A stretch of DNA of 64,000 nt from Methylobacterium sp. J-090. Its GTDB lineage: Bacteria > Pseudomonadota > Alphaproteobacteria > Rhizobiales > Beijerinckiaceae. Of the stretch, positions 34,075 through 43,022 are shown piece by piece. Below the pieces are notes generated by a model that made no database searches, had not been told where the DNA came from, and saw only the letters and a program-made list of their open reading frames with translations. The DNA lies in NCBI RefSeq assembly GCF_022829345.1, contig NZ_JAKSXV010000070.1, positions 1-64,000 of the forward strand, read 5' to 3'. Positions within the stretch are counted from its first letter, which is position 1. Every line of letters starts with the position of its first letter. The position numbers and the translations under genes are program-made.

Positions 34075-34146
34075 TCGAACAAATCTGCGCATCTGCGATG
34101 ACCGATCGCTCCTCGCCGGCATGACTCGACCTCAGCCGGAAAAGCC

Positions 34147-34974
34147 TCACCGCCCGGTCCAGTCCGGTGCGCGCTTGCCCAGAAACGCCTCCATGCCCTC
34201 GCGAAAATCGGCGCTCGTGTAGCAGAGGCGGATGAGGTCGTCGCCGGGACGCTCCCCGGCGTCCTGCAAGTCGGCATCTTGCAAGTCGGCATCTTGGAGC
34301 CGGCGCAGGCCTTCCTTGGTGGCCTGGAGCGTCAGGGGGGCGTGGCCGGCGACGAGGCCGGCGAGTTCGGTGGCGCGGACGTGGAGGGCGGCAGCGTCCG
34401 CCACGACCTCGCCGACGAGGCCGATGGCCAAGGCCTCGTCCGCCCCGACGAGGCGGGCGGTGAAGATCATGTCCTTGACCCGTGCCGGGCCGATCAGTCC
34501 GGAGAGGCGCTTGAGGTTGGCGAGCGACAAGCAATTGCCCAGCGTCCGCGCGATGGGAAAGCCGAAGCGGGCGTCGCGGGTGGCGATCCTGAGGTCGCAG
34601 GACGCCGCGATCGCCGCGCCGCCGCCGGTGCAGGCGCCGGCGATCGCCGCGATGACCGGCACGCGCAGGCGCTCCAGGGCGCCCATCACCCGGTCCATGA
34701 ACCGCTCGTAGTCGAGGGCGTCCTGCGCGGACGAGAAGGCCCGGAACTGGGCGATGTCGGTGCCGGCGGCGAACGCCTTCTCGCCCGCCCCCGCGATCAC
34801 CAGCACCCGCACGGACGGGTCGTCCGCGATGCGCGCGCAGTGGTCGATGATCCCCTGGTACATCGCGAAGGTGAGGGCGTTGCGCGCCTGGGGCCGGTTG
34901 AGGACGAGGCGGGCGATGCCGGCCGCGTCCTGCGCGAACAGGATCTCGTCGGTGGGGGTCGATGTGGCGTTCAT
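34147..34974 (-). CDS. enoyl-CoA hydratase/isomerase family protein
   Basis: The 275-aa crotonase-fold protein has the oxyanion-hole segments FAAGTDIAQF and AGACTGGGAAIAASCDLRIA. It is followed by FGFPIARTLGNCLS, where one expects the catalytic glutamates of classical hydratases. The usual GE pair is not obvious, so the exact reaction is uncertain. A short in-frame duplication (LQDAD twice, DNA 34266-34295) lies near residues 223-237. The start 34974 (MNATSTPT) follows a 15-bp tandem repeat region. It has no metabolic partner beside it. Confidence 0.88.
   Translation of the reverse strand: MNATSTPTDEILFAQDAAGIARLVLNRPQARNALTFAMYQGIIDHCARIADDPSVRVLVIAGAGEKAFAAGTDIAQFRAFSSAQDALDYERFMDRVMGALERLRVPVIAAIAGACTGGGAAIAASCDLRIATRDARFGFPIARTLGNCLSLANLKRLSGLIGPARVKDMIFTARLVGADEALAIGLVGEVVADAAALHVRATELAGLVAGHAPLTLQATKEGLRRLQDADLQDADLQDAGERPGDDLIRLCYTSADFREGMEAFLGKRAPDWTGR
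34266..34295. repeat. two perfect 15-bp tandem copies inside the enoyl-CoA hydratase gene
   Basis: The unit GCAAGTCGGCATCTT occurs twice in a row and encodes the pentapeptide LQDAD on the minus strand, so expansion keeps the frame. It lies in a surface-loop-like region. Confidence 0.75.
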
Positions 34975-35023
34975 GGCGGGTCCGGGGTGGCGTGGACGTG
35001 CCCCCGGTCTGCCCATCCCGGCC

Positions 35024-35083
35024 GCCAGGATCAACCTTGCCAGGATCAACCTCGCCAGGATCAACCTGACTGGGATCAACCCG
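35024..35083. repeat. four 15-bp tandem repeats upstream of the enoyl-CoA hydratase gene
   Basis: Three nearly identical units GCCAGGATCAACCT(T/C/G) and a diverged fourth (ACTGGGATCAACCCG) occupy the divergent intergenic region between the hydratase and a secreted-protein gene, 50 bp before the hydratase start. They could be a binding-site array or slippage product. Confidence 0.75.
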
Positions 35084-35167
35084 GACGGGAACGCCCGCCG
35101 GATGCGTCCGTTGATCTCGGATTTGGCATTCGGCGCGCGATGGCCGCGCCCTCGGGAGAGACGACCC

Positions 35168-35575
35168 ATGCGCGGATGGATGCGATACGTGGCCGGCGCC
35201 GCTGCGCTCGGGCTGGCCCTCGGCACGGCGCAAGCGGCGGAGGCCGGCTGCATCCGCCAGGTGATCAACCGGACGGCCCACGACGTGGTGTTCAGCCAGG
35301 ATGGCGGCCCCGGGATCACCGTGCGCCCGCGCCGCGCCCACACCATCCTGTACCGCCGGTCGGGACAGGTCGATGTCGCGGTCTATTGCCGGTCGCGGGT
35401 CGCCGGCCTGGAGCCCGTCAATCAGGAGCCCGCCTACCAAGCCTCGTTCGACACCGTGGCGGTAATGGACCGCTGCTACGTCGAGGCCGGCCGCGGCGGC
35501 ACCCAGCCCGTCGCCCTCAACAACCCGCGCCAGGGCGACATCGTGGTGGCGCCCTACGGGCTCGCCTGCCCGTAG
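35168..35575 (+). CDS. secreted hypothetical protein
   Basis: A 135-aa protein with an N-terminal signal peptide (MRYVAGAAALGLALGTAQA). The mature part is beta-rich with four cysteines (GCIRQ, YCRSR, RCYVE and LACP) that could form two disulfides. Segment HDVVFSQDGGPGITVRPRRAHTI suggests an immunoglobulin-like or beta-sandwich periplasmic fold. Function unknown. It is convergent with ppk2, 15 bp away. Confidence 0.75.
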   Translation: MRGWMRYVAGAAALGLALGTAQAAEAGCIRQVINRTAHDVVFSQDGGPGITVRPRRAHTILYRRSGQVDVAVYCRSRVAGLEPVNQEPAYQASFDTVAVMDRCYVEAGRGGTQPVALNNPRQGDIVVAPYGLACP

Positions 35576-35590
35576 GGGCGGGAGGCCGCC

Positions 35591-36514
35591 TCAGAACACC
35601 GCCGGCACGAACATCTCCGGCGGCACCGGCTGGCGGGCGTAGTCGTCGTGGCGCTCGCGCTCGGGCAGGTGGACGGGGGGATGCTCGACTTCGCCGTAGG
35701 GGATCTGCGACAGCAGGTGCGCGATGCAGTTGAGTCGGGCCTTCTTCTTATCCACGGCCTCCACCACCCACCACGGCGCCTCCGGAATGTGGGTGCGGGC
35801 GAGCATCACCTCCTTGGCCTTGGTGTAATCCTCCCACAGGCGGCGCGACTGCACGTCCATGGGCGAGAGTTTCCACTGCTTCAGCGGGTCGTGGATGCGC
35901 ATGGTGAAGCGCAGTTCCTGCTCCTCGTCGGTGATGGAGAACCAGTACTTCAGCACGATGATCCCGGAGCGCACCAGCATCCGCTCGAATTCCGGCACGG
36001 AGCGGAAGAACTCCTCGACCTCGTCGGGGGTGCAGAAGCCCATCACCCGCTCGACGCCGGCGCGGTTGTACCAGGAGCGGTCGAACAGCACGATCTCGCC
36101 GCCGGCGGGCAGGTGGCTGACGTAGCGCTGGAAGTACCATTGCGTGCGCTCGCGCTCGCTCGGGGCCGGCAGGGCGGCGACGCGGCAGACGCGGGGGTTG
36201 AGGCGCTGGGTGATGCGCTTGATGGCGCCGCCCTTGCCGGCGGAATCGCGGCCCTCGAAGATCACCACGACGCGCAGCTTCTGGCTCTGCACCCAGTCCT
36301 GCAGGCGCACCAGTTCGTGCTGGAGCCGGAACAGCTCGCGGAAGTAGCGCTTCCGGTCCATCTGCGGCGGACGCGGGGCGCCCCCGACGGCGTCGGCGAG
36401 CTGTTCGAGGCGCTCCTCCTCCAGCTCCATCTCGAGCTCCTCGTCGAAATCGTCGGCGACCTCCCGCCGGATCGCCTCGATGTCGAAGCTGCCCGCCCGC
36501 TGCCCGTGATCCAT
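35591..36514 (-). CDS. ppk2: polyphosphate kinase 2
   Basis: The 307-aa protein has Walker A GRDSAGKGG, Walker B-like IVLFDRSWYNRAGVE and the lid-region arginines (MRIHDPLKQWKLSPMD) characteristic of PPK2. An acidic N-terminal stretch (DFDEELEMELEEERLE) precedes the kinase core. PPK2 enzymes move phosphate between polyphosphate and nucleotides, mostly making GTP or ATP from polyphosphate. Length and motifs fit a single-domain class I PPK2. Confidence 0.94.
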   Translation of the reverse strand: MDHGQRAGSFDIEAIRREVADDFDEELEMELEEERLEQLADAVGGAPRPPQMDRKRYFRELFRLQHELVRLQDWVQSQKLRVVVIFEGRDSAGKGGAIKRITQRLNPRVCRVAALPAPSERERTQWYFQRYVSHLPAGGEIVLFDRSWYNRAGVERVMGFCTPDEVEEFFRSVPEFERMLVRSGIIVLKYWFSITDEEQELRFTMRIHDPLKQWKLSPMDVQSRRLWEDYTKAKEVMLARTHIPEAPWWVVEAVDKKKARLNCIAHLLSQIPYGEVEHPPVHLPERERHDDYARQPVPPEMFVPAVF

Positions 36515-36690
36515 GCCCGCCGTCCCGTCCGTCGCTCGAAGTCCCGATTGGTCGCGTTAGAGCAGGCGCATGTGACAGTCCTGATACGCCCGCCTGATAC
36601 GGCTGCCCGCGTCACGACATTGTCGCGCGATTTTGCCATGTGCCGGAGAGGAATCCGGCATTTTGCCGGCACGGGACACGGCGAACGCCC

Positions 36691-37725
36691 ATGCCGCGCC
36701 TTCTCACCGACGACGCCGTCCTGCCGGGCGTGCTGTTCGCCCTCCGCTTCGACGGGCAGGGCCGCGCCACGCCCATCGCGTCGGCCGCCGACCTGCCGGC
36801 GCCGGATGCGGACGGCGAGGGCTTCGTCTGGCTCCATATCGATCTCATCGACGCCCGCGTCGCCGGGCTCGTCGAGGCCGGGCGGTTCGGGCCGCCGCGC
36901 CTGTCGGCCGCCACCTTCGCCCGGGACGAACACCAGCGCGTGGTGGTGGAGGGCGCCTGCCTCGGCGTGGTCATCGCCGACCGCGAGCGCGCCTTCGACG
37001 GCGGCATCGGCGAGGAGCCGACGGGGCGTCTGCACTGCGTGCTCGGCCCGAATATCCTCGTGAGCGGCCGGCGCCACGCCACCGCCGGCGCCGAAGCCGC
37101 CCGCGACGCCGTCCTGGCCGGCGCCCGCGTGACGTCGCCGGCCCGTTTGCTGGAGCGCTTCGTCGAGGGTGTCGTCGCCTCCCTCGACGCCTGCGCCAAG
37201 CGCTTCTCCGACGAGCTCGATGCCATCGAGGACCGCGTCCTCGACGAGACCCGCGCCGACGATCCGAAGCCCCTGGCTCCCATCCGGCGACAAGCCGTGC
37301 GCCAGCACCGTCAGCTCGCGGGCCTCGCCGCCGTGTTCCACCGCCTGGAAGCCGAGACCGACGAGGACGACGACGCGCTCCCGGAGGCGGTGGTGACCAT
37401 GGCCGCCCGCGTGGTCCAGCGCCTCGATTCGCTCCACCGCGACATGCACGTCCTGTCCGAGCGCACGCGCCTGCTGCAGGACGAGATCGCCGGCCGCACC
37501 GCCGCCGAGACCAACCGCCAGCTCTTCACCCTGTCGATCCTCACCGCCCTGTTCCTGCCCCCGACCCTGGTCACCGGCGTGTTCGGCATGAACACCAAGG
37601 GCCTGTTTCTGGGCGAGTTCGAGAACGGGTCGTTCCTGGCCCTCGCGATCTGCGGCCTCGCGGCGCTGGCGGTCTACGGCGTGATCCGCCGGCTCGGGCT
37701 CGTCAAACGCCGCGCCCGGTCGTAA
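36691..37725 (+). CDS. CorA-family divalent cation transporter (ZntB-like)
   Basis: The 344-aa protein has a long cytoplasmic N-terminal domain, an extended helix (VVQRLDSLHRDMHVLSERTRLLQDEIAGRTAAETN) and two C-terminal membrane helices. The first ends in the selectivity motif GVFGMNTKG, corresponding to the GMN signature. Without the MPEL-type C-terminus, Mg versus Zn specificity is open; overall layout is closer to ZntB. ATG 36691 (MPRLLTDD) was chosen over 36640 because the earlier segment lacks protein character. Confidence 0.9.
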   Translation: MPRLLTDDAVLPGVLFALRFDGQGRATPIASAADLPAPDADGEGFVWLHIDLIDARVAGLVEAGRFGPPRLSAATFARDEHQRVVVEGACLGVVIADRERAFDGGIGEEPTGRLHCVLGPNILVSGRRHATAGAEAARDAVLAGARVTSPARLLERFVEGVVASLDACAKRFSDELDAIEDRVLDETRADDPKPLAPIRRQAVRQHRQLAGLAAVFHRLEAETDEDDDALPEAVVTMAARVVQRLDSLHRDMHVLSERTRLLQDEIAGRTAAETNRQLFTLSILTALFLPPTLVTGVFGMNTKGLFLGEFENGSFLALAICGLAALAVYGVIRRLGLVKRRARS

Positions 37726-37845
37726 GCCGGCGCTCTGCCGCGCGGCGGATGGCCTGAAACCACCGCGATCCGCGCGCAACCGTCATCGAAGCGTCACCTC
37801 CCGGCGCGAACGGTGCGCCAAACCCCGTCTGGAGCCTTTCCCCGC

Positions 37846-40206
37846 ATGGACTTCTTCCGCCGCTTCACCGTGCTGATGTGCGCGCCGAACTTCGACCCGG
37901 ACGACCTCGAGGGGGTGCGCGTCCAGCAGATTCTCAGCTCCATCGAGAAGCTCGGCTTCGAGGTGGTGCGGGCGCGGCGCGTCGAGGACGCGGCCATCGC
38001 GGTCCAGACCGACGCCGCCATCGGCTGCATGGTGGTGGATTGGGGCAAGCGCGGGCTCGACGGCAAGGCGGCGGCGCTGATCAACCTGATGCGGAAACGC
38101 GGGCTGGAAATGCCCATCGTGATCATGGTCCGACGCAAGCGCCTGGAGGACATCCCCGTCGAGGTGCTCGACTTCATCGACGGCTACATCTTCCTCGCCG
38201 AGGAGACGCCCGAATACATCGCCCGTGGCCTGGTGAGCCGGGTGAAGCAGTACGCCGAGACCCTGAAGACGCCGTTCTTCGGCGCGCTGGTCGATTACGC
38301 CGAGCAGGGCAACCAGCTCTGGACCTGCCCCGGCCACAACGGCGGCATCTTCTACAACCGCTCGCCCATCGGCCGCATCTTCGTCGAGCACCTCGGCGAG
38401 GCGATCTTTCGCGATGACCTCGACAACTCGGTCCTCGATCTCGGCGACCTCCTCGTCCACGAGGGCCCGGCGCTGAAGGCGCAGAAGGAAGCCGCCGTCA
38501 TCTTCGGGGCGGAGAAGACCTACTTCGTCCTCAACGGAACCTCGGCCTCCAACAAGATCGTGCTGTCGGCCCTGGTGGCCGAGGGCGACCTCGTGCTGTT
38601 CGACCGCAACAACCACAAGGCGGCCCATCACGGCGCTCTGTTCCTCGGCGGCGCCGTGCCGGTCTTCCTCGAGACCGACCGCAACTGCTTCGGCCTCATC
38701 GGTCCGATGTACGCCGAGGCCCTGGACGAGACCGCCATCCGCGAAAAGATCCGCACCAACCCCCTGGTGAAGGACCCCGACGCGTGGAAGCGCGAGCGCC
38801 CGTTCCGCGTGGCGGTCGTCGAGCAATGCACCTACGACGGCACGATCTACAACGCGCAGATGATCCTCGATAAGATCGGCCACCTCTGCGACTACATCCT
38901 GTTCGACGAGGCCTGGGCGGGCTTCATGAAGTTCCACCCGCTCTTCGCCGGGCGCTTCGCCATGGGACTCAAGGGGCTCGACGAGACCTCGCCGGGCATC
39001 ATCGCCACCCAATCGACCCACAAGCAGCTGGCGAGCTTCTCCCAGGCCTCGCAGATCCACACCAAGGACAGCCACATCCGCGGCCAGACCCGGCGCATCG
39101 AGCACCGGCGCTTCAACGAGACCTTCCTCGTCCACGCCTCGACCTCGCCGTTCTACCCCCTGTTCGCGTCGCTGGACGTCGGCGCGCAGATGATGAAGGG
39201 CCGCTCCGGCGTCGTCCTGTGGGACGACACGATCCGGCTCGGCATCGAGTGGCGCAAGAAGGTCCGCGCCATCCGCCGCGAGTTCGAGGAGAAGGAGGGC
39301 GATCCCCAGAAGCGCTGGTTCTTCGACCCCTTCGTGCCCGACACCGTGAAGGGACCGGACGGCAAGGTGCCGTGGGAGAGCATCTCCACCGACGAACTCG
39401 CGAGCAACGCCAAGTACTGGGAGCTCACCCCCGGGGCGGCCTGGCACGGCTTCACCCACGTGGTGCCGGACTACGCCATGACCGACCCCAACAAGCTCAC
39501 CGTGCTCACCCCGGGCTTCGACCGGCGCACGGGCGAATACGCCGATCACGGCGTGCCGGCGCCCATCGTCGCGCAGTACCTGCGTGAAAACCGCATCGTG
39601 CCGGAGAAGAACGACCTCAACTCGCTGCTCTTCCTGCTGACGCCCGGCGTCGAATCCTCCAAGGCCGGCACGCTGATCTCGGGCCTCGTCGCCTTCAAGC
39701 GCCTGCACGACGACAACGTGCCATTGGAGGAGGCGATGCCGGAATTCGTCCGGCGCCGGCCCAACCGCTACAAGGGCGTGCGCCTGCGCGATCTCTGCGC
39801 CGACTTCCACGCCTTCCACCGCGAGGCCGGCACCAGCACCCTCCAGCGCAAGCAGTTCGAGCCGGGGCACCTGCCCGAGATGGTGATGACCCCGAAGGAA
39901 GCGGTGCAGCAGCTGACCCGCAACAACGTCGATTACGTGCCGATCGCGGAGGCCGAGGGGCGTGTGGCGACGACCTTGCTTCTGGTCTACCCGCCGGGCA
40001 TCGGCACGGTGCTGCCGGGCGAGCGATTGGACGAGCGGGCCAAACCCATGCTGGACTATTTCAAGATGTTCGAGCGCTCGGCGAACCTGTTCCCGGGCTT
40101 CGAGGCCGAGATCCAGGGTGTGTTCCGCAACGTCGATCCCGACGGCACCATCCGGTTCCACACGTATGTCATGCGAGAGCCCCACGTCATGCGCGAGACC
40201 CGCTGA
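37846..40206 (+). CDS. Orn/Lys/Arg decarboxylase (PLP, class III-fold)
   Basis: The 786-aa protein has an N-terminal receiver-like wing domain (FTVLMCAPNFDPDDLEGVRVQQIL). The PLP-binding core has the Schiff-base lysine in STHKQLASFSQASQIH, preceded by LFDEAWAGFMKFHPLF. A C-terminal domain ends with the family pattern LLVYPPGIGTVLPGERL. These decarboxylases make agmatine, cadaverine or putrescine for acid resistance or polyamine supply; the size and architecture favour the AdiA/LdcI branch. The start of the downstream GNAT gene overlaps its stop (TGATG), so the two are co-translated. Confidence 0.93.
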   Translation: MDFFRRFTVLMCAPNFDPDDLEGVRVQQILSSIEKLGFEVVRARRVEDAAIAVQTDAAIGCMVVDWGKRGLDGKAAALINLMRKRGLEMPIVIMVRRKRLEDIPVEVLDFIDGYIFLAEETPEYIARGLVSRVKQYAETLKTPFFGALVDYAEQGNQLWTCPGHNGGIFYNRSPIGRIFVEHLGEAIFRDDLDNSVLDLGDLLVHEGPALKAQKEAAVIFGAEKTYFVLNGTSASNKIVLSALVAEGDLVLFDRNNHKAAHHGALFLGGAVPVFLETDRNCFGLIGPMYAEALDETAIREKIRTNPLVKDPDAWKRERPFRVAVVEQCTYDGTIYNAQMILDKIGHLCDYILFDEAWAGFMKFHPLFAGRFAMGLKGLDETSPGIIATQSTHKQLASFSQASQIHTKDSHIRGQTRRIEHRRFNETFLVHASTSPFYPLFASLDVGAQMMKGRSGVVLWDDTIRLGIEWRKKVRAIRREFEEKEGDPQKRWFFDPFVPDTVKGPDGKVPWESISTDELASNAKYWELTPGAAWHGFTHVVPDYAMTDPNKLTVLTPGFDRRTGEYADHGVPAPIVAQYLRENRIVPEKNDLNSLLFLLTPGVESSKAGTLISGLVAFKRLHDDNVPLEEAMPEFVRRRPNRYKGVRLRDLCADFHAFHREAGTSTLQRKQFEPGHLPEMVMTPKEAVQQLTRNNVDYVPIAEAEGRVATTLLLVYPPGIGTVLPGERLDERAKPMLDYFKMFERSANLFPGFEAEIQGVFRNVDPDGTIRFHTYVMREPHVMRETR

Positions 40207-40820
40207 TGCCGGGGCGCGCGGCGCTCGCCGGCGACCCCGACCTCGTCATCCGGCCCTCGTCGGATGCCGACGTGCCGGACATGGTGGACATCTACGCCCA
40301 CCACATCCGGCGCGGGGTCGGCGACGTCGGCGACTTCGAGGAGGACCCGCTCCACCCGGACGACCTCAAGAAGCGCCGCAAGGCCATGCGCAAGAAGCGC
40401 CTGCCCCACCTCGTGGCCGACCGCGACGGGGTGGTGGCCGGCTACGCTTACGCCGTGCCGTTCCGCAAGCGGCCGGCCTACCGCTACACCCTCAAGCACT
40501 CGATCTACGTCCACCACGAACACCTGAGTGCGGGCATCGGCCGGCGGTTGCTGCCGGCCCTCATCGAGGCCTGCGCGGCCGGCGGCTACCGCCAGATGAT
40601 CGGCTACATCGACGCGAAGAACGAGGCCAGCTTGCGCCTCCACGAGGCCTGCGGCTTCGTGCGCGTCGGGCTCCTGCCGGCGGTGGGCTACAAGTACGGC
40701 CGCTGGAGCGACAGCGTCATGGTGCAGTGCGCCCTGGGCTCGGGCGCCACCGACCAGCCGGGCACGTGGACCCGGCCCGTCGAAGTGGTGGTGGCCGGGC
40801 ACGACTGGATCGGGAAGTAG
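40206..40820 (+). CDS. GNAT family N-acetyltransferase
   Basis: The 204-aa protein begins with IRPSSDADVPDMVDIYAHH, a phosphinothricin-acetyltransferase-like N-terminus. It has the acetyl-CoA motif HLSAGIGRRLLPALIEAC and the later NEASLRLHEACGFVRVGLL. Its start codon overlaps the decarboxylase stop, which suggests it acts on the decarboxylation product, for example acetylating a polyamine; that is inference. The PAT-like family also acetylates amino-acid analogues. A C-terminal acid/Trp-rich extension of about 20 residues follows the domain. Confidence 0.88.
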   Translation: MPGRAALAGDPDLVIRPSSDADVPDMVDIYAHHIRRGVGDVGDFEEDPLHPDDLKKRRKAMRKKRLPHLVADRDGVVAGYAYAVPFRKRPAYRYTLKHSIYVHHEHLSAGIGRRLLPALIEACAAGGYRQMIGYIDAKNEASLRLHEACGFVRVGLLPAVGYKYGRWSDSVMVQCALGSGATDQPGTWTRPVEVVVAGHDWIGK

Positions 40821-41119
40821 AGGCCGGACAAGGCGCGACCCTCCTCCTCTGCGGGCGACGGTCTTCAGACATCTCGGGGGCAGCGCGGGTCCCCTCTCCT
40901 AGAAGGAGAGGGACAGGGTGAGGTGTGTGAGTTTTCCGGAGATGTCCCACACCTCACCCCAACCCTCTCCTTTCAGGAGAGGGAGTGCCGTTGTGACGCG
41001 AACCTGCCCAAGTGGATCATTTTCATTCCCGTAGTCGGGGCCATCGGTACCGTCCCAATTGTGTGGCTGATTCCGTAGTCTGCAGAGGATAGGGGCATGC
41101 ACACGCGGCGCAGCCGGGG
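40821..41119. other. convergent intergenic region with large palindrome
   Basis: This is 299 bp between converging GNAT and metallophosphoesterase genes. It is dominated by the REP-like palindrome at 40892-40983. No gene is seen. Confidence 0.6.
40892..40983. repeat. REP-like double palindrome, copies 2 and 3
   Basis: Two hairpins of the type CCCTCTCCT-N3-AGGAGAGGG (40892-40912 and 40963-40983) flank inverted arms GGGTGAGGTGTG and CACACCTCACCC. The whole can therefore fold into one long stem of about 24 bp with short mismatches, or two separate stems. Copy 1 of the small hairpin is at 18544-18564. Confidence 0.8.
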
Positions 41120-41935
41120 TTATTCGGCGTCCCGCCAGCCGCTGCCGTGCCACAGCCGCACCGTCACGGTGGCGGCGCCGTCCGCGATGACGATGCGGTT
41201 GTAGGCGTTGGGCTCCGAGCCGCGCAGGCGCGTCGAGGTCGCCGACCCGGCCTGCACCGCGAGAAGATGCCCGCGCCGGCCGCGCATGACGCCCTGGTCC
41301 ACCGTGTCGTTCTCGGCACCCGCCCCGTCGGCTTCCGCGAAGCGGGCGTAGTGCCGGTGGAGGTGGCCGGCCAGCGTCAGCCCGACGCCCTGGCGCCGGA
41401 AGGCGGCGAGCGCGAGGTCGGCGCGGCCGACGAGGCGGGCCTCCTCGTCCCAGGGCGGCGGCATGAACGGGTGGTGCCCGACCACGATCCGGAACACGCC
41501 CTCGGGCATCGCCCGCAACCGCGCCTCGGCCTGGACGATCTGGCGGTGCCGGATCTTGCCCTGCGACCAGTCGGCCTCGGGCGCCCAGGTCCGCACGGTG
41601 TTGAGGCAGACGATGCCGATCTCGTCGTCGAGATGGGTCGGCTCGGTCGAGACCGCGATGTAGCGGCGATAGCGCGCGAACGGCCGCAGGAAGCGCTGCA
41701 CGAGGTGGAACGGCGAGATGTCGTGGTTGCCCGGCACCGCGATCCAGGGTGCGTCGAGGCGGGCGAGGAAGGCGCGGGCCGCCTCGTACTCGACCTTGCG
41801 CGCCCGCATGGTGAAGTCGCCCGACGCGATGATCAGGTCGGGCCGGTCGTGATTCAGCTCGGTGACGAGGCCCTCGACCACGGCCGGGTCGGTGCGGCCG
41901 AAATGCAGGTCGGAGATATGGGCGAGGCGCCGCAA
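41120..41935 (-). CDS. calcineurin-like metallophosphoesterase
   Basis: The 271-aa protein has all metal-site motifs of the family: ISDLHFG, SGDFT, PGNHD, VGHHPF and AGHLHRHY. It resembles CpdA/ICC-type cyclic-nucleotide phosphodiesterases in length, but the substrate is open. It follows the 71-aa gene with a 7-bp gap on the same strand, so the two are probably co-transcribed. Confidence 0.93.
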   Translation of the reverse strand: MRRLAHISDLHFGRTDPAVVEGLVTELNHDRPDLIIASGDFTMRARKVEYEAARAFLARLDAPWIAVPGNHDISPFHLVQRFLRPFARYRRYIAVSTEPTHLDDEIGIVCLNTVRTWAPEADWSQGKIRHRQIVQAEARLRAMPEGVFRIVVGHHPFMPPPWDEEARLVGRADLALAAFRRQGVGLTLAGHLHRHYARFAEADGAGAENDTVDQGVMRGRRGHLLAVQAGSATSTRLRGSEPNAYNRIVIADGAATVTVRLWHGSGWRDAE

Positions 41936-41942
41936 CGCGGGG

Positions 41943-42158
41943 CTATTGCTGCGCGCGGTTGATGATCGCCTGAAGGGCCCGGGCCACGGGCTCGGTGACG
42001 GTCTTGCGGTACTTGCGGTGAACGAGCTGGCCGTTGTGGTAGATGTCGTGCTCGACGTAGAGCTTCTCGCCGTCCCAGCGGACGACGTTGTCGGTCTCGG
42101 TGGTCTCCTCGACGCCGAGATCCTCGCGAAAGGTCACGCCACCGGCTTGCGCAAACAT
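41943..42158 (-). CDS. conserved hypothetical small protein
   Basis: A 71-aa acidic/basic mixed protein ([16 protein letters not shown]...[32 protein letters not shown]), predicted beta strands followed by a C-terminal helix. No cysteine or signal peptide. The composition and 7-bp spacing to the metallophosphoesterase support a real gene. I do not recognise the family. Confidence 0.75.
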   Translation of the reverse strand: MFAQAGGVTFREDLGVEETTETDNVVRWDGEKLYVEHDIYHNGQLVHRKYRKTVTEPVARALQAIINRAQQ

Positions 42159-42242
42159 GGTCGGTCCTGGGCTCGATACGGCTGGCGTCGCCGCGCCTCA
42201 GTGTAGGCATCCGCCGCGTCGGGCGCTACCCGCAACGCACCC

Positions 42243-42788
42243 TCAACGCACCGTCACCTGATCCTTGATCCGCTCGTAGGTGCCCCGGCTCAGGACCCGC
42301 TTCGACAGGAGCTGATCCACGGAGGTGTAGGGCCGCTTCTGGACGATGGCGCGCCCGATCATGCCGCCGCCCTTGAGGCCGTTGAGGTCGGCGACGCTCG
42401 CGCTGTTGAGATCGACGATGGCCATGGCGCGCGGACCGGCATTGTCGGACGCGCTCGCGACGTCGTCCTCCCCGGCGGCGATGGAAGGCTCGAACGTCAG
42501 GGGAGCGGGGGCGGCGGGGGCGGGTGCTGCGGGCGGTGGGGGGGCGACGGGCGAGATCGCCTGCGCCTGGGGCGGAGGCGCCGGCTGGACAGGCGCTGGG
42601 CTGGGCTGGACAGGCGCGGGAACGGGCTCGGCCCGGCGCACCGGGCGCGACGGCTCGGCGGTGATCACCACGGGCTCCGGATCGGTCTCCACCGGGGCGG
42701 GCGACCAGTAGAGCTGGATGATCCCCGCCAGTCCGGCCGCCACGACCAGGAGGACCACGACCCTCAGGAAGGCTGAACCGCTGAGCAT
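42243..42788 (-). CDS. membrane-anchored helix-hairpin-helix protein (ComEA-like domain)
   Basis: The 181-aa protein has a single N-terminal membrane helix (VVVLLVVAAGLAGIIQLYW) and a Pro/Ala/Val-rich linker (residues about 30-115). The C-terminal helix-hairpin-helix domain begins VDLNSASVADLNGLKGGGMIGRAIV and ends GTYERIKDQVTVR. Topology matches ComEA: anchored with a DNA-binding HhH domain in the periplasm. Whether it takes part in DNA uptake is unknown. ATG 42788 (MLSGSAF) is preferred over 42806. Confidence 0.85.
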   Translation of the reverse strand: MLSGSAFLRVVVLLVVAAGLAGIIQLYWSPAPVETDPEPVVITAEPSRPVRRAEPVPAPVQPSPAPVQPAPPPQAQAISPVAPPPPAAPAPAAPAPLTFEPSIAAGEDDVASASDNAGPRAMAIVDLNSASVADLNGLKGGGMIGRAIVQKRPYTSVDQLLSKRVLSRGTYERIKDQVTVR

Positions 42789-43022
42789 CGAGGCGGCCTC
42801 ACGCACGAGAACAGAAGAGTCCGCTTACCATGGGGGACGAATCGGAGTCTCGACGCGGTCGCCGCCGGCCGCAAGCTCCTGTCGATAAGATCGCTTCTTC
42901 GTCGCCGGCCGGTTGCTTCGATCAGATCCGCCCGGACCTCGTGCCCCGTGCAACCCCTGCGACAGGCGCGCGCGGTCGGGCGGGATCGACGCCCGGGCCC
43001 GCCGCCGTCATGGTCCGCGCCG

